The notes beneath the pieces were generated by a model. It was not told the origin of the DNA, made no database searches, and saw only the letters and a list, made by a program, of their open reading frames with translations. DNA of 38,294 nt, taken from a virus. The position numbers and the translations under genes were made by a program. The stretch lies in IMG/VR virus record IMGVR_UViG_3300010883_000122, positions 1 to 38,294 of that record; one strand, written 5' to 3'. Below, in pieces: positions 8,957 through 15,653 of this stretch (its first letter is position 1; each line of letters opens with the position of its first letter).

Positions 8957-9176
8957 TTACTTCTCCCTTATATGATTTAATTGTTTCTGGTAGGTGGATT
9001 AACTGCTCCAGTAAATTCCATTTCCCCTGTTTGCGGAATACCTCCTGTTCCGATTGTGCCATTACCAACTCCCGAGTTGTCAATGTTTGGAGTTTCAGCA
9101 GGTACTCCTTGAGGTACGCCCATTCCGGTTTCGCCACCACTACCTGTAGTTTCTGTAGGTCCTTGTTGTCTAGCAT
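8946..9176 (-). CDS. Overprinted 76-aa helical protein overlapping the portal C-terminus
   Basis: The protein has a normal, helix-forming composition (AYLKEYLLKLQTLTTRELVM at ~20-39, EEVFRKQG-like helix, LLEQLIHLPETIKSYKG at the end). It is read in a different frame from the last 200 nt of the portal gene. The portal product in the overlap is low-complexity Gly/Thr/Pro (TGSGGETGMGVPQGVP), as expected if the second frame is the constrained one. Start support: AGGA 7 nt before the ATG. End support: its stop overlaps the start of the 8738-8956 gene, giving coupling. Small proteins of the form W-x6-L...A-x-x-L...L-P are known after portal genes in podoviruses. Function unknown. Confidence 0.6.
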   Translation of the reverse strand: MLDNKDLQKLQVVVAKPEWAYLKEYLLKLQTLTTRELVMAQSEQEVFRKQGKWNLLEQLIHLPETIKSYKGEVNGQ

Positions 9177-11181
9177 TTTGTAGTCCTATTATTTTTGCGT
9201 AAATTTCTGCTTCATTAGGGTCATTGATTATTGCGTCTGGGTCAAGGTCTAATGTATAAGCCAGTTCTTTTATTAGTTCTGGTATCTTAACAAATGGGGC
9301 TATCGCTGGATTCTGAACACTTTGTAAAAACATTGTTAATCGTTGTGACCTAACTTCCTTCTGCATAAGAGAAGAAGTACCAGTTGCTTTAACTTCTAAG
9401 TCACCTTCGATTTTTAATTCTCCTTGATAAAACTGCATATTCCATTGGAAGTATGCTTCGCCTAAAGGTCTTAATAAGAAATCATCTAAGTTTTTTACAA
9501 CAGTTTTAATGTTAAGGTTTGCCGCACTAAGTAGCATTGACATACCAGAAGCTGTTCTTGTCATACTTTGTACACCTGTCTGACCATGTGAGTAAGAAGG
9601 TATACCAGTTGACTCATCAGCTAACTGTCTAAACTTATCAAACATCATCATGTTTTCTGTTGATGTGTTTGGAAACTTTAATCCGTGTATTGCTTGTCCG
9701 GGCATACCGGCTTGTCGTCTGAATATTTTTCCCGGATAGATATCCATGCTCTGTCCTGCAACTAATGCTGATTCATCAACATCAAATATAAGTGAACCGG
9801 ATAACGCTAAATTATCAATAGCCATTCTTGCATGACCATTCATAATTTGTTGGGCATCATCCATATTTTCTGGTACACCAATACCAAAAAAGTTATATGG
9901 ATTTTTTTCGTAGGGAAATGCTTGATAAGGAATACGATAGGGTTTAAAGGGATTAACCACCATTCGTAAAACTCGTTGGTCTGTAACCCAAGCATTAATC
10001 TGAAACTCAGTAGACTCATCCATATCTTCTGGAATATCCATCTGAGAATCTTCTAAAGTCTTTCTATCAACAACACCCCAATATTCTAATATTTCATATC
10101 GGGCATTGTTTTCTTGGTAGTCACTATCTTCTAATTCTATTTGTGATTCGAAAGTTCTTTTTTTATAATTTGGACCATCATCTAATGTTGCTAAGACTTC
10201 TTCTTTATTAAAGAAAGGTAAGTCTATTAAATCTCGTACTTGATTTCTATTAAACTTATGTCTGTGAATAACATACTCAGCATCATCTAAAGTTTTTGCA
10301 TTTGGGTCGGGATAGAAATCCCACGCACTTACAAATTCTATTCGAGGAACTCGTACTGTTTCTGGTTCGTAATTTCTTTCATCACTATCTTCTTTTTTAT
10401 TCCACTTGTGTAAAGTTTTATTAAAAGTAAAAGGACCTTTAATAATACCTGTTCCAAGTAATACAGCTTCAAATACAGCACTTCGTAATTCTTGTGAACC
10501 ATTTGATTCATCTATTTCATCATGGATAAGTTTTTCCATTCGTCTAGCCAACTTAGAAGCTGGTTTAATCTGTGGCATATCCGGCATAGGAGCTGGACCT
10601 TTGTTAATTCCTTCTGCTCCAAGTTCATCTTCTAATCCACCGAGTATAGCTTTCTTCTCACTTACATCAGTAAATGTAGCTCCGGGTTTAAGAGATTTCC
10701 CATCTCCTTCGAAACCAAGCGGAGACTCCGGTTGCTCTGAGAAGGGGGTCGAGGAAAGACCAGAACCGGGGCTATAGTTTAAATTACCTTCTATAGCTGG
10801 GGCTGACTCTTGAAGATTGTCACCCATCTGCTCCTTTAAGGGATTGAGATGTGCAAATGTTGCTACACCTTCGGGTACTTTAGTTTCTTCAACAGAGATG
10901 GGAAACTTATTTGCGGAAAATAGGACATCAATTATCTGTCCATATGCCGCTAAAACTTTTGTCTTGGTAACCTTTACAAATACTTTTGACTTTTCATGTT
11001 CTCTAAATGAAACATTCTTATAATATTTTCCCCTATAATTATGAAAAGCTTGTAACCATCGTTCCTCATCATTTCTACGAGACCTTTCACATCCTTCAAA
11101 TTTATCATAGACAAAACCAGCCAGTCTAGTTGCGACTTGCTTTATGTCTTGCTCTTCCTTGTTCTTTTCTTCTTCTGCCAT
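8977..11181 (-). CDS. Portal protein
   Basis: A 734-aa protein, the length expected for P22-like podoviral portals. Diagnostic regions are the N-terminal ERRWLQAFHNYRG-like segment, the central YEILEYWGVV and WVTDQRVLRM strands (~370-410), NPFKPYRIPYQAFPYEKNPY at ~420, GIGVPENMDDAQQIMNGHAR at ~440 and the long helical stem SMTRTASGMSMLLSAANLNI at ~545. The C-terminal ~80 residues are low-complexity and overlap another gene. It would form the dodecameric DNA channel at the capsid vertex. It has its own promoter 19 nt upstream and an AGGGG Shine-Dalgarno. Confidence 0.9.
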   Translation of the reverse strand: MAEEEKNKEEQDIKQVATRLAGFVYDKFEGCERSRRNDEERWLQAFHNYRGKYYKNVSFREHEKSKVFVKVTKTKVLAAYGQIIDVLFSANKFPISVEETKVPEGVATFAHLNPLKEQMGDNLQESAPAIEGNLNYSPGSGLSSTPFSEQPESPLGFEGDGKSLKPGATFTDVSEKKAILGGLEDELGAEGINKGPAPMPDMPQIKPASKLARRMEKLIHDEIDESNGSQELRSAVFEAVLLGTGIIKGPFTFNKTLHKWNKKEDSDERNYEPETVRVPRIEFVSAWDFYPDPNAKTLDDAEYVIHRHKFNRNQVRDLIDLPFFNKEEVLATLDDGPNYKKRTFESQIELEDSDYQENNARYEILEYWGVVDRKTLEDSQMDIPEDMDESTEFQINAWVTDQRVLRMVVNPFKPYRIPYQAFPYEKNPYNFFGIGVPENMDDAQQIMNGHARMAIDNLALSGSLIFDVDESALVAGQSMDIYPGKIFRRQAGMPGQAIHGLKFPNTSTENMMMFDKFRQLADESTGIPSYSHGQTGVQSMTRTASGMSMLLSAANLNIKTVVKNLDDFLLRPLGEAYFQWNMQFYQGELKIEGDLEVKATGTSSLMQKEVRSQRLTMFLQSVQNPAIAPFVKIPELIKELAYTLDLDPDAIINDPNEAEIYAKIIGLQNARQQGPTETTGSGGETGMGVPQGVPAETPNIDNSGVGNGTIGTGGIPQTGEMEFTGAVNPPTRNN

Positions 11182-11199
11182 TTAATTCCCCTAATTTAT

Positions 11200-11228
11200 A
11201 TTATACACCTATTTGTTCGTTTTGTCAA
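11200..11228 (-). promoter_or_regulatory. Perfect sigma70-type promoter for the portal gene (class I)
   Basis: On the minus strand TTGACA (plus 11223-11228), 17-nt spacer and TATAAT (11200-11205) are both full consensus. The spacer starts AA and ends AGGTG directly against the -10 box, as in the promoters at 14536-14564 and 32347-32375. The -35 lies inside the 3' end of the upstream gene. Transcription would start about 12 nt before the portal ATG. Confidence 0.85.
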
Positions 11229-11577
11229 GTAAATTCTTACTAAAATACGATAATAACCAATTATTATTTCTGAACAATTGAATGAGGTGGTTAGCAAAAT
11301 TATTTACTACGGCTTCCTCACTTGTACTTTCAGTTAATCTCCCACCATCTGTTGTTTCCCCAGAGATATAAGCAATAGAATGAAGGAGTTCATGTAGTAA
11401 AACATTGGCTTCTTCTATCTTATCTAGCTCCGGTTGTATCTCAATTTTGTTTTCTCGTTGTAAATACTGACCATAACAGTCCGACATATTATCTTTTTTA
11501 AAATTAGGTATGGTTAGATTGATAGTTATATCCGCATAACCTACTTTAACTATTTTTTTATCTAAGTTATTCTTCAT
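11209..11577 (-). CDS. Putative zinc metallopeptidase-like protein (HELLH)
   Basis: A 122-aa protein with ANVLLHELLHSIAYI at ~57-71. This is a hydrophobic-flanked HExxH zinc site (H62, E63, H66), followed ~20 residues later by TSEEAVVNNFA, whose Glu could be the third ligand. The arrangement is that of small minimal zincins found in phages. It lies in the packaging module between TerL and portal, so a role in head maturation or host protein turnover is possible but inferred. It has no signal peptide. Confidence 0.6.
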   Translation of the reverse strand: MKNNLDKKIVKVGYADITINLTIPNFKKDNMSDCYGQYLQRENKIEIQPELDKIEEANVLLHELLHSIAYISGETTDGGRLTESTSEEAVVNNFANHLIQLFRNNNWLLSYFSKNLLDKTNK

Positions 11578-11580
11578 CTA

Positions 11581-11745
11581 TCATATTTTCTTAGGTCCAA
11601 CTCTTGTAAAAGCTTCTATTAATCCATACGGGTCATCTAAGGGATACCCTAGTTCATTAAGCTTTGGTCGTGGTTTAGATTTATTTATTCCATATCCATC
11701 TTTTGTTAAAAGAGATGGTGTTTGTTTTTCTTTTTTCTTTTTCAT
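11581..11745 (-). CDS. Small 54-aa protein, unknown
   Basis: Starts MKKKKEKQTPSLLTKDGYGI and contains PRPKLNELGYPLDDPYGLIE before ending FTRVGPKKI. The ATG shares one base with the TAA of the preceding gene (TAATG), and the next gene starts 3 nt after its stop, so it sits cleanly in the operon. The basic N-terminus and Pro/Gly-rich body suggest a small structural or DNA-associated peptide. No family is recognised. Confidence 0.6.
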   Translation of the reverse strand: MKKKKEKQTPSLLTKDGYGINKSKPRPKLNELGYPLDDPYGLIEAFTRVGPKKI

Positions 11746-12011
11746 TACTTATCTTTCTTATCACTAAACAAGTATTCGTTTTTAGATTGTCTAAAATTAT
11801 TAGACTTGCTTACATCTATATCATCTGGTGGTTGTTTACACCACTCTCTAAAATTATTTTCCTTACTATCACTACCAAGTCTAAATACTTTTGGAGCAGA
11901 GAATATATATTCTATATTCCTTTTCTTTTTATATTGTAACATTTCTTCGTATGATAAAGTTAAATCATATACTTCTTTTGTTTTTGTATTCTTAAAACTA
12001 TAAACAGGCAT
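11745..12011 (-). CDS. FmdB-like small protein without the zinc cysteines
   Basis: An 88-aa protein starting MPVYSFKNTKTKEVYDLTLS, then YEEMLQYKKKRNIEYIFSAP. This is the N-terminal pattern of the FmdB zinc-ribbon family (MPxYxFxCxxCG), but here the CxxC knuckle is replaced by KNTKTKE, and only one Cys (CKQPP) occurs later. Related cysteine-less versions are frequent near terminase genes of marine phages. Its start overlaps the TerL stop as TAATG. Function unknown. Confidence 0.6.
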   Translation of the reverse strand: MPVYSFKNTKTKEVYDLTLSYEEMLQYKKKRNIEYIFSAPKVFRLGSDSKENNFREWCKQPPDDIDVSKSNNFRQSKNEYLFSDKKDK

Positions 12012-13630
12012 TAGTATCCAAAGGTTGGGTCAGAAGGAGCAAATCGTTTTATCTCTCGCATATCATGGTAAGCAGAAGGTTGTTGTGGTCTTGACATAAT
12101 AAGATAACGAAGTGCATCATATGCATGGTCAGATGCTTTTGTATCAACATCTTCCGGTTTATTTGGGTCAATAGGAATACTTTGTAGTTCCCGTATAATA
12201 TTAATACAAGTATTAAAAAATTGCATTCGTGGTCTTCCTGTCGTCTTGTCTTGTTTTAATCTTTCGTGGACTTGTATCTTACCTTGTATTCTATTTTTAT
12301 CTGCTGGTCTAAGTTTATGTCCGGCTCGTACTAATGTTTCACCAACAGTAGGTCCACCAGCTCCGGTTCTATTCCATGAAGAAGTATCAAGAACACCTTG
12401 AATACTTCGTCTATCATCTCTCTCAAACTCTATCATCATATTGGATAAGTCTTCCCCTGTCAAACCTTTTTTATAAAGTTCTCTATAAATAATAAGTGTA
12501 CCATCATCGGGGTCTATTGTTGCCCATAGACACGCAGACTCTGCCGCATAACCATAGTCAACACCTTTTACTCTCATCCAATGATGTGGAATTTTAAAAG
12601 GAGGTATGACATGAATCTCTGAATCAAATTCTGTAAAAGCCGCACCTTCGGAAACATTCCAATCACCAGATAGTAATTGTTTTCTTTGTGTTGGCGGTAA
12701 AGACTCCAACATCTTTTCATATCTACCATCTTTTGCTAGGTAAGGATTATCATTAAGTCGTGCTGGAATAAACTTTCTTGTTAGTCCATCACTCCCTTCA
12801 AACGATTCGTTAGGTGGAGCTGGGTCAAGATATCTTTTTTTAACCCAATGTCCACCAACACCACCAGGGTTTGCTGTACACCGGATATAAGTTCTTATGT
12901 CTGAATCTGTTGTTCTTAATCGTGATTGCAAGTATTGGAGAGGAAACTCGGTGGGGTATTGAGTTAATTCATCAATACCTATCCAACTGTAAGATTGACC
13001 TTGATAACGATACACATCGGCATCTCTATCGAGGTATCCAAACTCCAACATAGCTCCGGATGGAAACCTCCATGTCTTTTCAACTTCTCTAAACTTAGCC
13101 CCGGGAAATGCTTTGACATACAACTCCCTTGACTTATCTATGAGTTCTCGTAACTCCGGCATACTTCTTCTTAGAAGTAATGCTCTATGTGTTGGTCTAT
13201 GCATAAACCTAAGTGGGTCAACAAGCATGGCATAGGATTTACCACCTCCTGCCGCACCTCCATAGAGAACATCTTGTTCCGAAGAAGCTAAGAAATCTGT
13301 TTGTGGTCCTTCGTTTGGTTTAAAAACAATGGACTCCTTGTTTTCTTTTATAAAATCTCTGACTTGTTTAGGAGCTTTCTCAAACTCCTCTGCTGTTATA
13401 ACTGTATTCTTTGTTGTCTTATCTACTTTAATTGGGTCAATAGCAAGTTCTACTTTTTGTAATACTTCTTTCTTACCTTTATAGTTTACCTTTGCTTTTG
13501 CAAGTTTAGTCTCAAGCTTACGAATTTCTTTTTCTTTTGTTGCTAATTCTTTTCTTGCTTGTGTCTTTGCTTTTGTTGCAACAGAAGTTCTTCTTGGTAT
13601 TCCTGTCGTACCTTTCGGTCTTCCTGCCAT
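12011..13630 (-). CDS. terL: Terminase large subunit
   Basis: A 539-aa DNA-packaging motor. A basic/coiled N-terminal extension (~1-70) precedes the ATPase: Walker A GGAAGGGKS at ~124-132, Walker B WIGIDEL with D220/E221, and coupling motif CTANPGG at ~251. The nuclease domain has GVDYGYA (D358), VLDTSSWN (D415) and ASDHAYDALRYL (~499-510) as metal-ligand regions. It acts with TerS at the portal. Both neighbours overlap by one base (TAATG at each end), so expression is coupled. The long basic N-terminal extension is somewhat unusual. Confidence 0.95.
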   Translation of the reverse strand: MAGRPKGTTGIPRRTSVATKAKTQARKELATKEKEIRKLETKLAKAKVNYKGKKEVLQKVELAIDPIKVDKTTKNTVITAEEFEKAPKQVRDFIKENKESIVFKPNEGPQTDFLASSEQDVLYGGAAGGGKSYAMLVDPLRFMHRPTHRALLLRRSMPELRELIDKSRELYVKAFPGAKFREVEKTWRFPSGAMLEFGYLDRDADVYRYQGQSYSWIGIDELTQYPTEFPLQYLQSRLRTTDSDIRTYIRCTANPGGVGGHWVKKRYLDPAPPNESFEGSDGLTRKFIPARLNDNPYLAKDGRYEKMLESLPPTQRKQLLSGDWNVSEGAAFTEFDSEIHVIPPFKIPHHWMRVKGVDYGYAAESACLWATIDPDDGTLIIYRELYKKGLTGEDLSNMMIEFERDDRRSIQGVLDTSSWNRTGAGGPTVGETLVRAGHKLRPADKNRIQGKIQVHERLKQDKTTGRPRMQFFNTCINIIRELQSIPIDPNKPEDVDTKASDHAYDALRYLIMSRPQQPSAYHDMREIKRFAPSDPTFGY

Positions 13631-13890
13631 TATGATTCCTGTTTATCTAATAAACCCTTTGTTCTTTTTTTATCCACTATTTTCTTTAATCCTTGTGCGG
13701 ATATTCGTCTTCCGGTAATATGTTGTAGTTGTTCTGAAGCTCCTCTCAGAGACAGAGAACCATTTAATATGTAGTCCGATGTTTCCTTGAGAGCTTGTAT
13801 TTCTATATCAATGGGTTCTAGGAAACCTGCTACATCTGATTCTCTGTAACCAAAAGGAATCGTTGAGGTCGTTCTACGCTTTAATGTCAT
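13630..13890 (-). CDS. Putative helix-turn-helix small protein upstream of terL
   Basis: An 86-aa protein. Residues ~44-75 (LSLRGASEQLQHITGRRISA then QGLKKIVDKK) read as a helix-turn-helix, with an R-G-A-S...G-R-x-I-S turn as in resolvase-like or terminase-associated HTH proteins. It overlaps the preceding gene by 17 nt and terL by one base. It may aid recognition of the packaging site or act as a small regulator; neither is proven. Confidence 0.6.
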   Translation of the reverse strand: MTLKRRTTSTIPFGYRESDVAGFLEPIDIEIQALKETSDYILNGSLSLRGASEQLQHITGRRISAQGLKKIVDKKRTKGLLDKQES

Positions 13891-14110
13891 TTGGTTTTAA
13901 TCCGTTAATAGGAAAGCTTTCAAACTCGACACAATAGGCATTGAGTGCTGTTATACTTTTATATTCGGGTGGTTTATTATTGTACGCCTCTAATAACTTA
14001 TATCGTGCTACTGCACATTCTTCTTCACTTACATATACAAATCCATTATACTTAACAGAGGGTGCGTTAGGCATGGATAATAATACGAGCATAAACCATA
14101 CTTTAATCAT
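13874..14110 (-). CDS. Small protein with N-terminal signal-like segment
   Basis: A 78-aa protein beginning MIKVWFMLVLLSMPNAPS, a short positively charged start and hydrophobic core that would act as a signal peptide. The remaining ~60 residues are soluble, with two cysteines (EEECAVARY and NAYCVEF) that could form a disulfide in the periplasm. A strong AGGAG Shine-Dalgarno lies 6 nt before the ATG; the start overlaps the TerS end by 8 nt. Periplasmic phage proteins in such positions may block superinfection, but that is speculation. Confidence 0.6.
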   Translation of the reverse strand: MIKVWFMLVLLSMPNAPSVKYNGFVYVSEEECAVARYKLLEAYNNKPPEYKSITALNAYCVEFESFPINGLKPNDIKA

Positions 14111-14528
14111 CTCGTTCTCCTTCTATTATTGTTATTTCCTTTTTATCGGGTAATAGAAAGATTCCGCCTGTAACATTGTGATTAACATTAAGATGTTCTC
14201 TTTTAGAAACACCTACTCTATCTAACACAGTCTGTGCCGCTTGTAGTTTAACACTTGCTTGTGGTATTGGTACATCTGATTCTAGTACATCAACTAAACT
14301 TTGTGCCGCCTTTGGAGCTGAGTGAGCTAGTATTGTATTAGCTACTTCTATAATAGGTTCTCGAAGAGCTTTGACAACTGCGTAGTAACTCGTTTCTTCA
14401 TAACCAGCTAGGACTAACGCCTGTTTTAAATCTCCTCTTGCTTCCCCACTCAAACAATCCAAGAACTTTTCTTGTTTCTCGGTTAACTTTCTATTTTTAT
14501 TTGGCTCTATTGTTTTTAAAAAACTCAT
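14103..14528 (-). CDS. Terminase small subunit-like protein
   Basis: A 141-aa protein. The N-terminal KLTEKQEKFLDCLSGEARGD followed by KQALVLAGYEE gives the typical small-terminase DNA-binding HTH. A central helical oligomerisation region (~60-110) contains APKAAQSLVDVLES, and the acidic C-terminus is IIEGERDD. It is first in the virion arm with its own perfect promoter. Its ATG begins only 7 nt after the -10 box, so the transcript would be leaderless or almost so, with no room for a Shine-Dalgarno. No alternative start with a Shine-Dalgarno is present nearby. Confidence 0.8.
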   Translation of the reverse strand: MSFLKTIEPNKNRKLTEKQEKFLDCLSGEARGDLKQALVLAGYEETSYYAVVKALREPIIEVANTILAHSAPKAAQSLVDVLESDVPIPQASVKLQAAQTVLDRVGVSKREHLNVNHNVTGGIFLLPDKKEITIIEGERDD

Positions 14529-14535
14529 ATACCCT

Positions 14536-14564
14536 ATTATACACCCTAGTTAACACTTTGTCAA
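14536..14564 (-). promoter_or_regulatory. Perfect sigma70-type promoter for the virion arm (class I)
   Basis: Minus strand TTGACA (14559-14564), 17-nt spacer beginning AA and ending GGGTG, and TATAAT (14536-14541). The start site is expected at about 14528-14530, essentially on the TerS ATG. The -35 lies 13 bp from the -35 of the divergent promoter at 14578-14606. Confidence 0.88.
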
Positions 14565-14577
14565 GTAGTTTTTTCTC

Positions 14578-14606
14578 TTGACAAAACGCAAATAAAAGTG
14601 TATAAT
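14578..14606 (+). promoter_or_regulatory. Perfect sigma70-type promoter for a small RNA (class I)
   Basis: TTGACA (14578-14583), 17-nt spacer beginning AA and ending AAGTG, TATAAT (14601-14606). Same class as the promoters of the virion arm, portal and Hsp20. The only thing between it and a strong terminator is about 97 nt without an open reading frame of note. Confidence 0.88.
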
Positions 14607-14612
14607 GTAATT

Positions 14613-14709
14613 ATAGCCCCGGGGGTACAACACCCATATAATCTAATTAAATTATTTTACTACTATATAGTCTTTACAAGCTCTGTCCTAATCCGACAGG
14701 GCTTTTTTT
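14613..14709 (+). ncRNA. Candidate small RNA between promoter and terminator
   Basis: Predicted start about 7 nt after the -10 box. The RNA starts with a self-complementary CCCCGGGG (14617-14624) and an adjacent GGGT/ACCC hairpin (14623-14635, 5-nt loop). An AU-rich single-stranded middle (14636-14675) follows, and it ends in a 10-bp terminator hairpin. No ATG with a Shine-Dalgarno and meaningful reading frame exists. It could act as an antisense or decoy RNA, or be an attenuated leader for the early arm, which begins 400 nt downstream. Expression has not been shown. Confidence 0.6.
14678..14709 (+). terminator. Intrinsic terminator of the small RNA
   Basis: AAGCTCTGTC (14678-14687) pairs with GACAGGGCTT (14695-14704; one G-U pair) around a 7-nt loop, followed by a T-tract to 14709. 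Confidence 0.88.
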
Positions 14710-14780
14710 ATGTCTTCATATCCGCCCCCTAACTAGTTTACAAGCTAATTGGCTAATTTAGTATGAGTATGATATCTATA

Positions 14781-14808
14781 CCCCCGTACCCCACCCTGCC
14801 ACCTGCCC
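14781..14808 (-). other. G-quadruplex-capable tract
   Basis: On the minus strand four G-runs (3, 3, 4 and 5 G) are separated by loops of 9, 1 and 3 nt. The rest of this AT-rich genome has very few G-runs, and the plus strand here is almost free of G. The 9-nt loop is longer than the classical limit of 7, so folding is possible rather than certain. Confidence 0.45.
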
Positions 14809-14834
14809 ATGCCTTGCCTTAATCTTGACATATT

Positions 14835-14890
14835 GTTACAAATCTTTACAAGTTTACAATAAATCTTTACAAATCTTTACAGGTTTACGA
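14835..14890 (+). repeat. TTTACA iteron-like direct repeats
   Basis: Six copies of (T/G)TTAC(A/G) start at 14835, 14845, 14853, 14866, 14876 and 14884. They form a 19-nt direct repeat (14841-14859 and 14872-14890, 3 differences) with a shorter copy AATCTTTACA between them at 14862-14871. Two further copies, CTTTACAAG and GTTTACAAG, occur at about 14672 and 14736. Confidence 0.6.
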
Positions 14891-15064
14891 CTGTGGTAAA
14901 AATACAACAGATTATCTAGTTAACAAAATTATTTAGAATATGATGAGTAGTAAATATATTATACAGACTAGACAAATTAAAAAAACCTAATCAAATCAAT
15001 GCTTTTATGAATTAATTAAATTAATCTAGCAGTATCTAAAAATAATTAAAAAAAACTTCTTAAT

Positions 15065-15080
15065 TGTCATAATTGTGACA
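15065..15080. promoter_or_regulatory. Palindrome TGTCA-N6-TGACA upstream of the early arm
   Basis: A perfect 5+5 inverted repeat 48 nt before the first early ATG, just upstream of a TATAAA (15092-15097). No well-spaced -35 is seen, so the site may bind an activator or repressor. Confidence 0.35.
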
Positions 15081-15127
15081 CATTCTTTTAGTATAAAGGG
15101 GTTAGGTAAACAAAAGGATAAAAAATT

Positions 15128-15328
15128 ATGACTAGAAAAGATTATATAAAATTCGCTAAAGTATTTAAAAAAGCATTTAAAGAAAATTCAGACAATAAAG
15201 AAAATAAAAACTTTTCAAATTCAACTGATGTTATCGTAGGCACAATGTTAGATGAAATGATTACAATATTTGAAAATGATAAAAATAAATTTTGTGAGGA
15301 TACTTTTAGAAATGCGATTTCAAAATAA
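15128..15328 (+). CDS. Early gene, 66-aa unknown protein
   Basis: A Lys/Asn/Phe-rich soluble protein (TRKDYIKFAKVFKKAFKENS at the start) with an amphipathic second half (VGTMLDEMITIFENDKNKFC). It has an AAAGGA Shine-Dalgarno 8 nt upstream. It is the first gene of the plus arm, the place where podoviruses usually encode host-takeover proteins. No family is recognised. Confidence 0.6.
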   Translation: MTRKDYIKFAKVFKKAFKENSDNKENKNFSNSTDVIVGTMLDEMITIFENDKNKFCEDTFRNAISK

Positions 15329-15341
15329 ATAAATAAAAAGC

Positions 15342-15376
15342 TTGACAGCCCTTTTTAGATATGCTATAAAGGGCTG
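15342..15376 (+). promoter_or_regulatory. Early promoter overlapped by a 9-bp inverted repeat
   Basis: TTGACA (15342-15347), 17-nt spacer ending TATGC, TATAAA (15365-15370). CAGCCCTTT (15346-15354) and AAAGGGCTG (15368-15376) form a perfect inverted repeat that overlaps the last two bases of the -35 and half of the -10, as an operator would. No U-tract follows, which argues against a terminator. Confidence 0.75.
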
Positions 15377-15400
15377 AGAGATTAAAAAAGGTAAAAAATT

Positions 15401-15589
15401 ATGAAATATTATAAAAAATCAACTATTGAATATAAAAGTCTTTATGATTTAAGACTTGACACTAATAGAAAAAATACAGGTAAAATTTTACCTACTGAAA
15501 TATTTTTAAAGATAAGTAATTCTAGTTTTTATAACCCAATTAATATGGGGTATAATTCGGGTAAAAGTAAAAAATGTAGATATGCTTAA
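15401..15589 (+). CDS. Early gene, 62-aa unknown protein
   Basis: A basic Tyr/Lys/Asn/Ser-rich protein (KYYKKSTIEYKSLYDLRLDT) with a Gly/Lys-rich C-terminus (GYNSGKSKKCRYA). It has its own promoter and an AAAAAGG Shine-Dalgarno 9 nt upstream. Codon use is very AT-rich. Nothing links it to a known family; an early host-interaction role is only positional inference. Confidence 0.5.
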   Translation: MKYYKKSTIEYKSLYDLRLDTNRKNTGKILPTEIFLKISNSSFYNPINMGYNSGKSKKCRYA

Positions 15590-15598
15590 ATAAAAAGC

Positions 15599-15627
15599 TT
15601 GACAACATAAAATCGTTATGGTATAAA
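15599..15627 (+). promoter_or_regulatory. Early promoter (class II)
   Basis: TTGACA (15599-15604), 17-nt spacer, TATAAA (15622-15627). The extended -10 is TATGG before TATAAA. The start region AAGGTTAAGA matches that of the promoter at 20903-20930. CATAA-N5-TTATG (15606-15620) forms a small inverted repeat in the spacer. Confidence 0.8.
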
Positions 15628-15653
15628 AGGTTAAGACTAAACAAAGGAAAAAA

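Larger units (their letters stand above)
14710..15127. other. Non-coding control region, candidate replication origin
   Basis: No gene is supported in these ~420 bases. It contains, in order, a C-rich tract (14781-14818), TTTACA repeats (14835-14890), an AT-rich stretch (14891-15060) and a small palindrome (15065-15080) before the first early gene. The divergent position between the two transcription arms, repeats next to an AT-rich segment and strand asymmetry are the features expected of an origin or master regulatory region. Which of these it is cannot be decided from the sequence. Confidence 0.45.

Noticed and set aside
12435-12463. TTGACA-17-TATGAT on the minus strand inside terL
   Set aside because: Good match but lacks the GTG feature of the other minus-strand promoters and lies in coding sequence constrained for protein; probably chance.
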